Positions 14,435-21,671 are shown, counted from the stretch's first letter. The stretch is DNA of 30,915 nt from JBNJEL01 sp051745835 (GCA_051745835.1 JBNJEL010000008.1:1-30915), one strand, 5' to 3'. The notes: a model not told the origin generated them from the sequence alone. A program made the numbers and translations.

Positions 14435-14548
14435 ATGGGGTATGATTGTGATGAGAATAATAGTTGCTCCTGCTTTATTGAATTAATAGTAGTTGTTTTC
14501 TTACTTGATTGTCTATGTTTTGGAGGGTTCTTTGGTGGACGTGATTAG
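14435..14548 (+). CDS. 37-residue cysteine-rich peptide of the IELI-block family (peptide C)
   Basis: The frame from ATG 14435 (GGAAAGGAGG eight bases upstream) to TAG encodes 37 residues. A Cys-rich acidic head (C5, C11, C13) precedes the block F-I-E-L-I-V-V-V-F-L-L-D-C-L (14-27). A short C-L-C-F-G-G-F-F-G-G tail follows, giving five Cys in total. The composition vaguely recalls YjcZ-type small spore proteins (a hydrophobic core with Gly and Phe around it), but I claim no homology. The cysteines could cross-link it in a coat layer or bind a metal; both ideas are inference. Confidence 0.72.
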   Translation: MGYDCDENNSCSCFIELIVVVFLLDCLCFGGFFGGRD

Positions 14549-14587
14549 TTGTGGAGATTATAAATTACAAAAAGGTGGTGATAGATT

Positions 14588-14722
14588 ATGGCTAACTTAA
14601 CTGATGGTGGTGAGATTGATAGTTTCTTTGGCGGAATTAGTATTGAGTTAATTCTACTCTTTTTAGTTATCTTCCTTTTTTTAGGTGATGGTGGATTAGG
14701 TGGTTTATTAGGTACTGAATAG
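14588..14722 (+). CDS. 44-residue hydrophobic peptide of the IELI-block family (peptide D)
   Basis: ATG 14588 follows AAAAAGGTGGTG and opens a 44-codon frame ending in TAG. A Gly/Asp-containing head leads to S-I-E-L-I-L-L-F-L-V-I-F-L-F (18-31) and a glycine-rich tail (G-D-G-G-L-G-G-L-L-G). Its hydrophobic stretch (about 14-16 residues) is the longest of the set and nearest to a membrane span. It is the last of four such frames before the bidirectional terminator facing cotJC. Family unknown. Confidence 0.7.
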   Translation: MANLTDGGEIDSFFGGISIELILLFLVIFLFLGDGGLGGLLGTE

Positions 14723-14743
14723 ATAAATTATAATTATTATTTT

Positions 14744-14776
14744 AAAGAGCCAACTAGTTTTTCTAGTTGGCTCTTT
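14744..14776. terminator. Bidirectional terminator between peptide D and cotJC
   Basis: A perfect 14-bp stem (AAAGAGCCAACTAG, 14744-14757, with 14763-14776) has a 5-T loop. Its A-rich and T-rich ends let it act on both strands, between convergent genes. Confidence 0.88.
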
Positions 14777-14782
14777 ATCTAT

Positions 14783-15358
14783 TTAGCAGTCTTTAGACTG
14801 TTTATCTAAATATTCTTGGACAATATTTAATGTTTCACCAAAGCGTTGAAAATGGACTACTTCCCGCTCCCTTAAAAAGCTTAATGTATCAATTACTCCT
14901 GGATCATTACTAAGATTAATTAAGTTTTCATAGGTGGCTCGTGCCTTCTGTTCGGCAGCTAGATTTTCGTGTAGTGTGGCAACCGGATCTTCGTGTGATT
15001 GGATATAGGATGCAGTCCATGGTGATCCTGCTGCATCATGAGGATATAAGGCCTTGCCGTGTTGAGCATAGTGAGCCCCCAAACCTATATCTCTTAGCTC
15101 CTGGATAGGAACGCCCTCAGTTAGCTTGTAGATTAAAGTTCCTAATATTTCCCAGTGAGCGAGTTCTTCAGTGCCAATGTCAGTTAAAGTTGCCTTAGCT
15201 TCATCGGTAGGAATAGTATAGCGCTGAGTTAAATAGCGAATTCCGGCTGATAATTCACTATCTGGTCCGCCGTATTGAGCGTAGAGATATTTAGCCATTT
15301 CTAAATCATTCTTCTTTACTTCTACTCCATATTGGAGCTTTTTTTCATACATCCACAT
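14783..15358 (-). CDS. cotJC: Spore coat protein CotJC, manganese-catalase family
   Basis: The 191-residue protein matches CotJC over its length, beginning M-W-x-Y-E-K-K-L-Q-Y and containing A-K-Y-L and the L-x-Q-R-Y-T-I-P segment. Putative dimanganese ligands are in place: E35, E65 and H68 (E-E-L-A-H), E136 (A-A-E-Q-K-A-R) and H169 (R-E-V-V-H-F-Q-R-F). CotJC is an inner spore-coat protein related to Mn catalases and may protect against peroxide. AAAGGAGG lies nine bases before the ATG. It is the last gene of cotJA-cotJB-cotJC, with 15 bases to cotJB, and ends at the bidirectional terminator. In Bacillus this operon is mother-cell (SigE) expressed. It shows that the organism, or a recent ancestor, sporulates. 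Confidence 0.95.
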   Translation of the reverse strand: MWMYEKKLQYGVEVKKNDLEMAKYLYAQYGGPDSELSAGIRYLTQRYTIPTDEAKATLTDIGTEELAHWEILGTLIYKLTEGVPIQELRDIGLGAHYAQHGKALYPHDAAGSPWTASYIQSHEDPVATLHENLAAEQKARATYENLINLSNDPGVIDTLSFLREREVVHFQRFGETLNIVQEYLDKQSKDC

Positions 15359-15373
15359 AATTATAACCTCCTT

Positions 15374-15667
15374 TTAATAATTAATCTGCCACGGCCAAGG
15401 ACTGTCAATATAAGTCCAAAGATATCGCCCCTGCTGTTCAGAGCAGTTGGAATACCAAGGATACTCTTTATTACAGCATCTAGCTGTAAGTGGCCCATAT
15501 TCTTGATGATAGGTTCTCTTTAAGTCCTTTAGTTTACAGGCATAGTACTGCTGATCTTCTAAAGCATCTTCATCACAGGGGTGAGTATTGAGATAGAGGC
15601 TAAATTCTAGCACGATAAACTCTAGAGCCATAATCTTTTTAAGCAGTTCTAACTCTTGTCTGTTCAT
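15374..15667 (-). CDS. cotJB: Spore coat protein CotJB
   Basis: This 97-residue protein has the CotJB pattern: an N-terminal helical part (L-L-K-K-I-M-A-L-E-F-I-V-L-E-F-S-L-Y-L-N-T-H-P), a central Y-Y-x-C-K-L-K-D-L-K section and the Y-G-P-L-T-A end region. A Trp/Pro-rich tail (W-T-Y-I-D-S-P-W-P-W) closes it. It contains several Cys (C-C, C-x-x-x), more than I would expect for a typical family member. It works with CotJA and CotJC in the spore coat; the biochemical role is unknown. An AAGGAGGTG site precedes ATG. It is the middle gene of the operon. Confidence 0.92.
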   Translation of the reverse strand: MNRQELELLKKIMALEFIVLEFSLYLNTHPCDEDALEDQQYYACKLKDLKRTYHQEYGPLTARCCNKEYPWYSNCSEQQGRYLWTYIDSPWPWQINY

Positions 15668-15693
15668 TCTTTCACCTCCTTATTAATTAAGTC

Positions 15694-15891
15694 TTAATAT
15701 TTTTTGCGTTGATAAGGCTGATACAATTCTGGAAAAGCAGTGCCTTTTTGTAAAGCTATTTGGGGTTCATAATGTTCCTTATAACTTTGAAATGGAATGT
15801 AGGCTCGAGCTAAGCGGTGGTTAGGGTAGTGATCATAATCATCCCAATTATTTTTAGGTTCTAATTCTAAATCTAACTCTTGATCAGACAT
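15694..15891 (-). CDS. cotJA: Spore coat protein CotJA
   Basis: The 65-residue product has the CotJA core L-A-R-A-Y-I-P-F-Q-S-Y, then A-L-Q-K-G-T-A-F-P-E-L-Y-x-P-Y near the C-terminus. This is the family signature (A-Y-V-P-x-Q ... G-T-x-F-P-x-L). The head is acidic. I place the start at ATG 15891, eight bases after GGGAGG. A GTG nine bases further upstream overlaps that site. It is the first gene of the cotJ operon. No clear SigE-type promoter was resolved upstream. It is divergent from lactate dehydrogenase. Confidence 0.92.
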   Translation of the reverse strand: MSDQELDLELEPKNNWDDYDHYPNHRLARAYIPFQSYKEHYEPQIALQKGTAFPELYQPYQRKKY

Positions 15892-16052
15892 AGATTTCAC
15901 CTCCCTTATTAAGCTAATATATCTTATTCAGTTACTAATGTTTCGTTAAAGGAATCTACTTAATCTGGTAAAAGAATAGGTTTAGAGTTGGTAGTATACT
16001 TCAGGCGCAATGTACTTATCATAAGAGTAAATTGATTAAGGAGGAGATTAAG

Positions 16053-17021
16053 CTGGTTATTAAGCGTGATGGAGCTAAGATAGCTATTATTGGAACCGGA
16101 TTAGTAGGTTCGACGATTGCTTTTACACTAATGGTTGATGATTTAGCATCAGAAATTCTATTAGTCGATATTGACCAGGAGAAGGCAGAAGGTGAAGCTA
16201 TGGATTTACGACATGGGGCTTCATTTGTTAGTCCAGTAGATATTAAGATTGGAGATTATAGTGATTGTCAGGATGCGGATATTATTATTATTACGGCTGG
16301 TGCTAAACAGAAGGCTGATGAGAGCAGACTGGATTTAACGAAGAAGAATACTGCAATCTTTAAAGATTTAATTCCTCAATTAACTACTAATATTAATAGC
16401 GATACCTTGTTATTAGTGGTGACTAATCCAGTAGATATTCTCTCTTATGTTGCTTGGAAGTTATCGGGATTGCCGGCGTGTCAGGTAATAGGGTCCGGGA
16501 CAGTCTTAGATAGTTCGAGGCTGCGTTATACATTAAGTCAACGCTGTAATATCGATGCTCGAAATATCCACGGCTATATTATCGGTGAGCATGGCGATAG
16601 TGAAGTGCCGGTTTGGAGTGCTACTAATATTGTTGGTGATTCATTTGATAATTTTTATCGCACCTGTGACCAAGATTATACCGTTCAGGATAAAGAAGAG
16701 ATTATGAATCAGATTAGAGATGCTGCTTATGAAATTATTGAGAAGAAGGGAGCTACTTATTATGCGATTGCTTTAGCTGTGGAGCGGATTGTAAAGGCAA
16801 TTATCCGTAATGAGAACTCAATTTTAACTATTTCTACATTGCTACAAGGTGAGTATGGATTAGAAGATATCTACTTAAGTCTACCCTGTATCGTCAATCG
16901 TAGTGGAGTGCAAAAAGCAGTAGCAATGGAGTTAGCGACAAAGGAGGAAGAAGCTCTCTGTAAGTCAGCTCAAGTATTAGAGGAGCTAATTAATGAGTTA
17001 GAAGTTTCATCTTTTTTATAG
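16053..17021 (+). CDS. ldh: L-lactate dehydrogenase, probable CTG start
   Basis: This enzyme reduces pyruvate to L-lactate with NADH in the cytoplasm, regenerating NAD+ in fermentation. The protein of about 322 residues has the Rossmann motif G-T-G-L-V-G and the substrate loop A-G-A-K-Q-K-A-D-E-S-R-L-D-L. Gln in that loop, where malate dehydrogenases have Arg, marks lactate specificity. It also has T-N-P-V-D and the catalytic His in G-E-H-G-D-S-E-V-P-V-W-S. Start: AAGGAGG at 16038-16044 is followed after eight bases by CTG (16053). The family N-terminus (basic residues directly before K-I-A-I-I-G) fits that codon. The only upstream alternative is TTG 16032, which has a poor site and places the strong AAGGAGG inside the gene. 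It is divergent from cotJA. Confidence 0.92.
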   Translation: MVIKRDGAKIAIIGTGLVGSTIAFTLMVDDLASEILLVDIDQEKAEGEAMDLRHGASFVSPVDIKIGDYSDCQDADIIIITAGAKQKADESRLDLTKKNTAIFKDLIPQLTTNINSDTLLLVVTNPVDILSYVAWKLSGLPACQVIGSGTVLDSSRLRYTLSQRCNIDARNIHGYIIGEHGDSEVPVWSATNIVGDSFDNFYRTCDQDYTVQDKEEIMNQIRDAAYEIIEKKGATYYAIALAVERIVKAIIRNENSILTISTLLQGEYGLEDIYLSLPCIVNRSGVQKAVAMELATKEEEALCKSAQVLEELINELEVSSFL

Positions 17022-17022
17022 T

Positions 17023-17051
17023 TTGACAGTTAAAAGTCAGAGTGCTATAAT
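17023..17051 (+). promoter_or_regulatory. Consensus SigA promoter upstream of a decayed HMA-domain gene
   Basis: A perfect TTGACA (17023-17028), a 17-bp spacer and a perfect TATAAT (17046-17051) lie just after ldh. The presumed start site falls at AGGGTATGGGTA. No intact gene follows within 220 bases. The nearest downstream coding trace is the HMA remnant, then csoR, which has its own promoter. Confidence 0.75.
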
Positions 17052-17097
17052 TACTGATACAGGGTATGGGTATAAGATAATAATGATAAATAGTTGA

Positions 17098-17190
17098 GAG
17101 TTAAATATTGTAGTAGATGGTATGATCTGTTCAGCCTGTGCTAATTGGAGAGTGATTTCAGCTACAGTTTATGATTATGATGTTTTTTGA
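17098..17190 (+). pseudogene. Remnant of a copper-chaperone-like HMA domain
   Basis: The 30-codon open segment contains I-V-V-D-G-M-I-C-S-A-C-A-N-W-R-V. This fits the heavy-metal-associated domain signature G-M-x-C-x-x-C with the preceding V-x-(V/D) strand. The frame is closed by TGA on both sides, has no start codon with a ribosome binding site, and lacks the remaining ~40 residues of the domain. It lies directly upstream of csoR, whose usual partners are copZ and copA, so a broken copZ is a sensible reading. A chance match cannot be fully excluded. Confidence 0.45.
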
Positions 17191-17216
17191 AGTTGATTGG
17201 CTATTCAAATTCGGGA

Positions 17217-17245
17217 TTGTAGTTAACGTAAAATTTCGATATAAT
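17217..17245 (+). promoter_or_regulatory. SigA-type promoter of csoR
   Basis: TTGTAG (17217-17222), a 17-bp spacer and a perfect TATAAT (17240-17245) lie about 38 bases before the csoR start. No G/C-rich CsoR-type operator overlaps it. Confidence 0.7.
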
Positions 17246-17282
17246 AAGATAGAAATTAATAAGTTAAGGAGGAATTGCGGTC

Positions 17283-17576
17283 GTGTCAGATCAAATTGAG
17301 GAAAATTCTTATAGTCAGCAGCAAGAAGAGTTGATTACGCGGTTAAAGCGAATTGAAGGACAAGTACGAGGTATCCAACGGATGATTGATGAAGGTAAGT
17401 ACTGTGTAGATGTCTTAACTCAAGTTGCAGCTGCTAAAGCTGCTTTAAATAAAGTAGGTCTATCTATTCTTGAAGACCATACTCACGGCTGTGTTAAAAG
17501 AGCTGTGGCAGAAGGAGAGCATGGTGAAGAAATTATAGATGAATTAATGGATGTTATCTCTAAATTTGCTAAGTAA
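17283..17576 (+). CDS. csoR: CsoR-family copper-sensing transcriptional repressor
   Basis: The 97-residue all-helical protein carries the family segment L-K-R-I-E-G-Q-V-R-G-I-Q-R-M-I (21-35). It also has the Cu(I) ligand set C41, H66 and C70, the H-x3-C spacing typical of CsoR rather than of the formaldehyde or nickel branches. CsoR dimers or tetramers bind DNA and release it on Cu(I) binding, derepressing copper export genes. The start is GTG with GGAGG ten bases upstream. The RseC-like gene follows after 21 bases, so they are probably cotranscribed. No intact copA or copZ is in the window, but an HMA remnant lies just upstream. The target promoter is therefore uncertain. Confidence 0.88.
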   Translation: MSDQIEENSYSQQQEELITRLKRIEGQVRGIQRMIDEGKYCVDVLTQVAAAKAALNKVGLSILEDHTHGCVKRAVAEGEHGEEIIDELMDVISKFAK

Positions 17577-17597
17577 AGGTTGAGGTGATTAGAAGTT

Positions 17598-18029
17598 ATG
17601 AGACAGTATGCCCAGATAGTAGAGACTAAAGATGATTTGGCTGTAGTAGAGATTAGACGTCATAGTAGTTGTGATAAGTGTGGGAAGTGTCAAGGGAATA
17701 AAGATATGGAGTTAGAAGTAAGTAATCCGATTGGGGCTCAAGAGGGAGATTTAGTAAGGATTGAGTTGCGCGATAAGAACTTATTAGGAGCTGCCTTAGT
17801 GGTCTATTTAGTACCGCTATTGAATCTGTTTTTAGGTTACTTTGTTGGTAGTTGGTTTAGTAAGCAATACGGCATCTTTAATCCTGAGGTTACAGGAGTG
17901 ATTAGTGGATTTATCTTTTTAGCGGTTTCCTTTTTAATTGCACGTAAGTATGGTGAAGTGGGTAAAGCACAGGGTAAGTACCAACCGGAGGTAAAGCGAG
18001 TTGTTAACCCGGCAATGGAGAATTTTTAG
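17598..18029 (+). CDS. RseC/MucC-family (SoxR-reducing system type) membrane protein
   Basis: This 143-residue protein has a soluble N-terminal part with a Cys cluster C-D-K-C-G-K-C (25, 28, 31) and a beta-strand region. Two membrane helices follow (about 63-88 and 95-115), separated by G-S-W-F. This is the layout of RseC/MucC proteins. In E. coli RseC sits beside the Rnf-like Rsx complex that reduces SoxR. In Firmicutes such genes often adjoin electron-transport loci and the function is not established. The Cys triplet could bind a metal or a redox group, which is inference. It shares a transcript with csoR and ends at a clear terminator. Confidence 0.85.
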   Translation: MRQYAQIVETKDDLAVVEIRRHSSCDKCGKCQGNKDMELEVSNPIGAQEGDLVRIELRDKNLLGAALVVYLVPLLNLFLGYFVGSWFSKQYGIFNPEVTGVISGFIFLAVSFLIARKYGEVGKAQGKYQPEVKRVVNPAMENF

Positions 18030-18071
18030 TCTCTTTATTGAGGTCTTATAAGATAGTTTAGTGGTTGGGCT

Positions 18072-18107
18072 AGAGATCTATCCGGGGTGGGTAGATCTCT
18101 TTTTTTA
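18072..18107 (+). terminator. Rho-independent terminator after the RseC-like gene
   Basis: A 9-bp stem, AGAGATCTA (18072-18080) with TAGATCTCT (18092-18100), spans an 11-base loop and runs into seven T. Confidence 0.88.
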
Positions 18108-18182
18108 TTGTAAAAGTTTAATAAAAGGAGTTACTTTGTTTTTCTAGAATTAAAGATTAGAATAGAAGTTGATGGAGGCTGA

Positions 18183-18992
18183 ATGGAAATGGACTATAAA
18201 TTATTAGCAGTAGATTTAGATGATACGTTACTGTCTAATCAGCTGCAGCTTTCTAACCGAGTTAAAGAAGCAGTTACTGCGGCGCGAAATCAGGGAGTAG
18301 TGGTGACTGTAGCGACAGGTCGGATGTATTCTTCAGCTAAGCCTTATGCTCAGCAGCTGGAGATAGATACACCTTTAATTACTTATAATGGCGCTCTAAT
18401 TAAAGAAGTTGCAACTGAGCAGGTAATTAATCACCATCCGATCGAAGTTAATACCTGTCAAGAGATTGCTCAGTTAGTTAAGGAGTATGATTGGCACTTA
18501 AATATTTACTTTAATGATAAATTATATGTTAATAAGCTAGGTAGAGAGGCTAGACGTTATCAAGAGATAGCGGGAATTAAACCATTATTGGTCGAAGATG
18601 ATATCTGTCACTTTTTATCTCAGCCTTCTACGAAGCTGGTGGTGATTGGTAATAATATTACTGAAACATCAGAGATAGCTGCTCAGTTAGAAGCTCAATT
18701 TGGTGAGCGGTTAAATATTACGCGTTCTAAGCCGACCTTTATTGAGATTATGAACGAGAATATCTCTAAAGGTAGAGCAGTTAAGAATCTAGCTGCACAG
18801 CTAGATATTAAACAGGAGGAAGTTATTGCGGTTGGTGATAGTATGAATGATTTAGAGATGTTAGAGTATGCCGGTTTAGGTGTGGCTGTGGATAATGCTT
18901 CCGCTCAATTAAAGAAAGAAGCTGATTATATTACCGATTCTAATCAAGAAGATGGAGTAGCTAGAGTGATCGAAGAATTTGTGTTGGAATGA
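18183..18992 (+). CDS. Cof-type HAD-superfamily hydrolase (sugar-phosphate/FMN phosphatase type)
   Basis: The 269-residue protein is a HAD phosphatase of the Cof/YbjI group. Motif I is D-L-D-D-T-L-L near residue 12, motif II is A-T-G-R-M, and motif IV is G-D-S-M-N-D-L-E-M-L near residue 220. A C2-type cap of about 100 residues lies between. Members dephosphorylate sugar phosphates, FMN or pyridoxal phosphate; the substrate cannot be read from the sequence. Two ATG codons (18183 and 18189) flank the ideal distance from GGAGG, and the second gives M-D-Y-K-L-L-A-V-D. A possible promoter (TTGTTT, 16 bp, TAGAAT) precedes it. Adenosine deaminase follows after 19 bases, so an operon is likely. Confidence 0.9.
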   Translation: MEMDYKLLAVDLDDTLLSNQLQLSNRVKEAVTAARNQGVVVTVATGRMYSSAKPYAQQLEIDTPLITYNGALIKEVATEQVINHHPIEVNTCQEIAQLVKEYDWHLNIYFNDKLYVNKLGREARRYQEIAGIKPLLVEDDICHFLSQPSTKLVVIGNNITETSEIAAQLEAQFGERLNITRSKPTFIEIMNENISKGRAVKNLAAQLDIKQEEVIAVGDSMNDLEMLEYAGLGVAVDNASAQLKKEADYITDSNQEDGVARVIEEFVLE

Positions 18993-19011
18993 GGTTTTAA
19001 AGGAGGAAATT

Positions 19012-20034
19012 ATGAGAGAGTTAATTAGGAAGTTACCTAAAGTAGAGCTGCATTTACATTTAGATGGTTCACTGCGGGTGAAGACTGTACGTCAATTAAG
19101 CCAGAAATTAGAGCTAGATTTACCTGTAACTAGCAAAGAGAGTTTAGCCGATTACTTACAGGTTAGCGGTCAGTGTGCTGATTTGGGAAATTATTTAGAA
19201 AAGTTTGAACTACCGATTAAATTAATGCAGACTCCAGAAGCGATTAGCAGGATTGCTTATGAGTTAGTTGAGGATTTAGCTGCGGAAAATGTACGCTACG
19301 CGGAGATACGATTTGCTCCTCTTTTGTTAACCGAGCAGTTATCTGCTTTTGAGGTAGTGGAAGCAGCGTTGGATGGTTTAAAGAGAGGTGAGAAGGAGTT
19401 TGGTGTAATTGCTAATCTGATTTTGTGCTGTATGCGCGATCAAGACCCTAGTAAGAGCATTGAAGTTACTCAGTTGGCTATTGACTACTTAGATGCTGGG
19501 GTAGTAGGTATCGACTTAGCAGGAGATGAGGATAACTTTCCTCCCGAAGAGCATGAACAGGCTTTTCAGTTAGCTAAAGGAGCGGGATTAAACCGGACAG
19601 TACATGCTGGCGAGGCTGCGGGAGCTACTAGTGTTAAGAAAGCAATTGATTACTTAAGTGCACAACGAATTGGACATGGCATTAGAACTATTGAAGATCG
19701 CGAGGTCTTAGCTGAGGTAGTCGAAGAGGAGATTCCACTGGAGATCTGTCCTACAAGCAATCTACAAACGAAGGTAATCAGTGATTTAGAGTCAGCTCCG
19801 ATTAGAGATTATTATGAGTTAGGAATTCCGATTACTATCAATACCGATAACCGCACTGTTTCGAATACTACTCTCAGTCAGGAGTATGTTAAATTACATC
19901 GTCAGTTGGATTTCTCGTTAGCTGAAATTAAGGAATTAATTATTAATGGACTCCAGGCAGGATTTATAGAGCAGTCAGAAAAGGAGCGGTTAGTAGCGGA
20001 GTTTAAGGCTGAATTTACTACAATTAAAGGGTAG
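19012..20034 (+). CDS. add: Adenosine deaminase
   Basis: This 340-residue enzyme converts adenosine or deoxyadenosine to inosine in purine salvage. The zinc and catalytic residues are in place: H14 and H16 (H-L-H-L-D-G-S-L), H198 and E201 (H-A-G-E), H222 (R-I-G-H-G), and D279 (N-T-D-N). C-P-T-S-N is also present. The ATG has AAAGGAGG six bases upstream; an in-frame upstream TTG within the preceding gene is not needed. It is downstream of the Cof-type phosphatase in the same unit and ends at a terminator shared with the convergent amidohydrolase. Some relatives act on adenine or other purines. The H-L-H-L-D-G and N-T-D-N motifs favour adenosine. Confidence 0.93.
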   Translation: MRELIRKLPKVELHLHLDGSLRVKTVRQLSQKLELDLPVTSKESLADYLQVSGQCADLGNYLEKFELPIKLMQTPEAISRIAYELVEDLAAENVRYAEIRFAPLLLTEQLSAFEVVEAALDGLKRGEKEFGVIANLILCCMRDQDPSKSIEVTQLAIDYLDAGVVGIDLAGDEDNFPPEEHEQAFQLAKGAGLNRTVHAGEAAGATSVKKAIDYLSAQRIGHGIRTIEDREVLAEVVEEEIPLEICPTSNLQTKVISDLESAPIRDYYELGIPITINTDNRTVSNTTLSQEYVKLHRQLDFSLAEIKELIINGLQAGFIEQSEKERLVAEFKAEFTTIKG

Positions 20035-20042
20035 ATTGTCAG

Positions 20043-20069
20043 TAAAGATCGGCTATGAACCGATCTTTA
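20043..20069. terminator. Bidirectional terminator between add and the amidohydrolase gene
   Basis: A 10-bp stem, TAAAGATCGG (20043-20052) with CCGATCTTTA (20060-20069), has a 7-base loop and a T-rich run after it on the plus strand. It lies between convergent genes. Confidence 0.85.
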
Positions 20070-20075
20070 ATCTTT

Positions 20076-21671
20076 TTACTTAGCAGTTAGGACTTTGCCG
20101 GGACGACTATGTTGATAATAACCGCCTTTAACTTTAAATTCGCCGTTAACGATAACATCTCTAATTCCTCTAGGATAGCTAACCGGCTGCATAAAGGTAG
20201 CAGTATCGGCAAATTGTGAGTTGAAGATAGTGATGTCAGCTTTATAGCCTTCTTTAATCCAGCCCCGGTCATCTAATCCTAATATTTCCGCTGGCTTAGA
20301 GGTCATCTTAGCAATTGCTTCCTGGATTGATAGTACTTGTTGTTGTTTAACGTAGCGGTTAATGATTCGCGGGTAGGTACCATAGCCGCGTGGATGAGGA
20401 TTACCAGTACCTAAGATAGTATCTGTGCCGATTACACCGTTAGGATTCTGTAAGATCTTAATTAGATAATCTTCCCTTAAAAATGTATCGGTCATGCTGG
20501 CATTACCGCTCTCTTCAATAATGATATCCATTAAAGCATCGGCGGGAGAACAGTTGCGTGCTTCAGCGATTTCAGCAATAGTACAGCCGATTAATTCCCG
20601 ATTCTTTTCAGTATTGACATCGATAACCTTGATATTATCCCAGCTGACTAAGTACGGAATATTATCCCACGGTAGACCGCTGTCAGGCTGTCTGCGACCA
20701 GCAAAGATATCCTTAACTTTCTGTCTTACCTTCGGCTGCTTTAATTTAGCTAGAGTATCAGCTAGACCATCCCCCGCAAATAAGAAGGGGGGTAGAGTAG
20801 CCATTAAGGTAGTGTTACCAGTAATATAGGGGTAACTATCAAAGGTAATATTATACTTATTGATTAGTTCTAAGGCTTGATTGAGTTGTGACCAGTTCTG
20901 TCTACCAATAGCTTTAAGATGCGAGATATGAAGTTGACAATCTACCTTCGTCGCTAGATCGATCATTTCTTGAATGGATTTGACAAGCTCGTCACTTTCA
21001 CTGCGCAGATGTACTGCTGCTACACCGTCATAATTACTAGTAATCTGTAGTAAGTACTCAATCTCTTTACGCTGGTAGAAGACAGCCGGAATATAGATTA
21101 AACCTAAGCTGAGACCGCGGACACCGCTTTCGAAGGCTTCTTGAGTTAGATTACCCATTAGGCTTAATTCAGAGTTATTTAATTTTTCTGAGCGATCCTT
21201 CTTAACATCATACCTTAATGTACCGTGACCAACAAACGGAACAACATTATACTCTGTGCCGTTGACTTGGAGAGCATAGATAAAATCCTCCATACTATTC
21301 CAACTCCAGTCAATTGGTGGATTACCAATAATTAAGTTCTCTTTCCATTCTTCTTTACGCTCTTTAAGAATTGGTGCGACTGATAGACCGCACTGACTGA
21401 TCGCATCAGTAGTCACTCCCTGCATAACCTTAGGTTTTAAACCAGCAGTTACGAAGTTTTGCAGGTCAGTATGACTATGAGTATCAATAAAACCAGGTGT
21501 TACATAACAATCTCTAGCATCTATTACTTCTTCTAACTGATCTAATTCTTCTTCGGCTAGATCGCCAATTTGACTAATTTCATCATCTTCAAGCAAGATA
21601 TCTGCTTGGTAAGGCTCTTTTTGCCCACCATCAACAATTGTACCATTCTTAATTAAAATATTTTTTTTCAT
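20076..21671 (-). CDS. N-acyl-D-amino-acid deacylase-type amidohydrolase
   Basis: This 531-residue member of the amidohydrolase superfamily belongs to the D-aminoacylase branch, whose members hydrolyse N-acyl-D-amino acids to D-amino acids. Features are an N-terminal beta-sandwich (I-K-N-G-T-I-V-D-G) and the metal motif F-I-D-T-H-S-H-T-D (H65, H67). Others are V-M-Q-G-V-T-T-D, Q-C-G-L-S-V-A-P, H-L-R-S-E-S-D-E, the metal-binding S-H-L-K-A and late G-T-D-T with G-I-R-D-V-I-V-N-G. D-hydantoinases and dipeptidases of the same fold are less likely. No signal peptide is seen, so it acts in the cytoplasm, perhaps on recycled peptidoglycan or peptide fragments. The ATG has a modest AAAGGATG site and its own consensus promoter. 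Confidence 0.9.
   Translation of the reverse strand: MKKNILIKNGTIVDGGQKEPYQADILLEDDEISQIGDLAEEELDQLEEVIDARDCYVTPGFIDTHSHTDLQNFVTAGLKPKVMQGVTTDAISQCGLSVAPILKERKEEWKENLIIGNPPIDWSWNSMEDFIYALQVNGTEYNVVPFVGHGTLRYDVKKDRSEKLNNSELSLMGNLTQEAFESGVRGLSLGLIYIPAVFYQRKEIEYLLQITSNYDGVAAVHLRSESDELVKSIQEMIDLATKVDCQLHISHLKAIGRQNWSQLNQALELINKYNITFDSYPYITGNTTLMATLPPFLFAGDGLADTLAKLKQPKVRQKVKDIFAGRRQPDSGLPWDNIPYLVSWDNIKVIDVNTEKNRELIGCTIAEIAEARNCSPADALMDIIIEESGNASMTDTFLREDYLIKILQNPNGVIGTDTILGTGNPHPRGYGTYPRIINRYVKQQQVLSIQEAIAKMTSKPAEILGLDDRGWIKEGYKADITIFNSQFADTATFMQPVSYPRGIRDVIVNGEFKVKGGYYQHSRPGKVLTAK

Noticed and set aside
14072..14722. The four small peptides as type I toxins or bacteriocins
   Set aside because: No antisense RNA, immunity gene, leader with double-Gly cleavage site or export gene is seen, and the same block is fused to larger proteins and a protease.
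14072..14722. Peptides as gas vesicle proteins (GvpA-like), since some halophilic spore formers attach gas vesicles to spores
   Set aside because: They are too short and lack the GvpA sequence pattern, and no other gvp gene is nearby.
17052..17075. CsoR operator at AGGGTATGGGTA after the 17023-17051 promoter
   Set aside because: The sequence is G-rich but not an inverted repeat like known CsoR sites; too weak to annotate.
20494..20829. 111-codon plus-strand frame inside the D-aminoacylase-type gene
   Set aside because: Opposite-strand shadow of a well-supported enzyme gene, without start signals.
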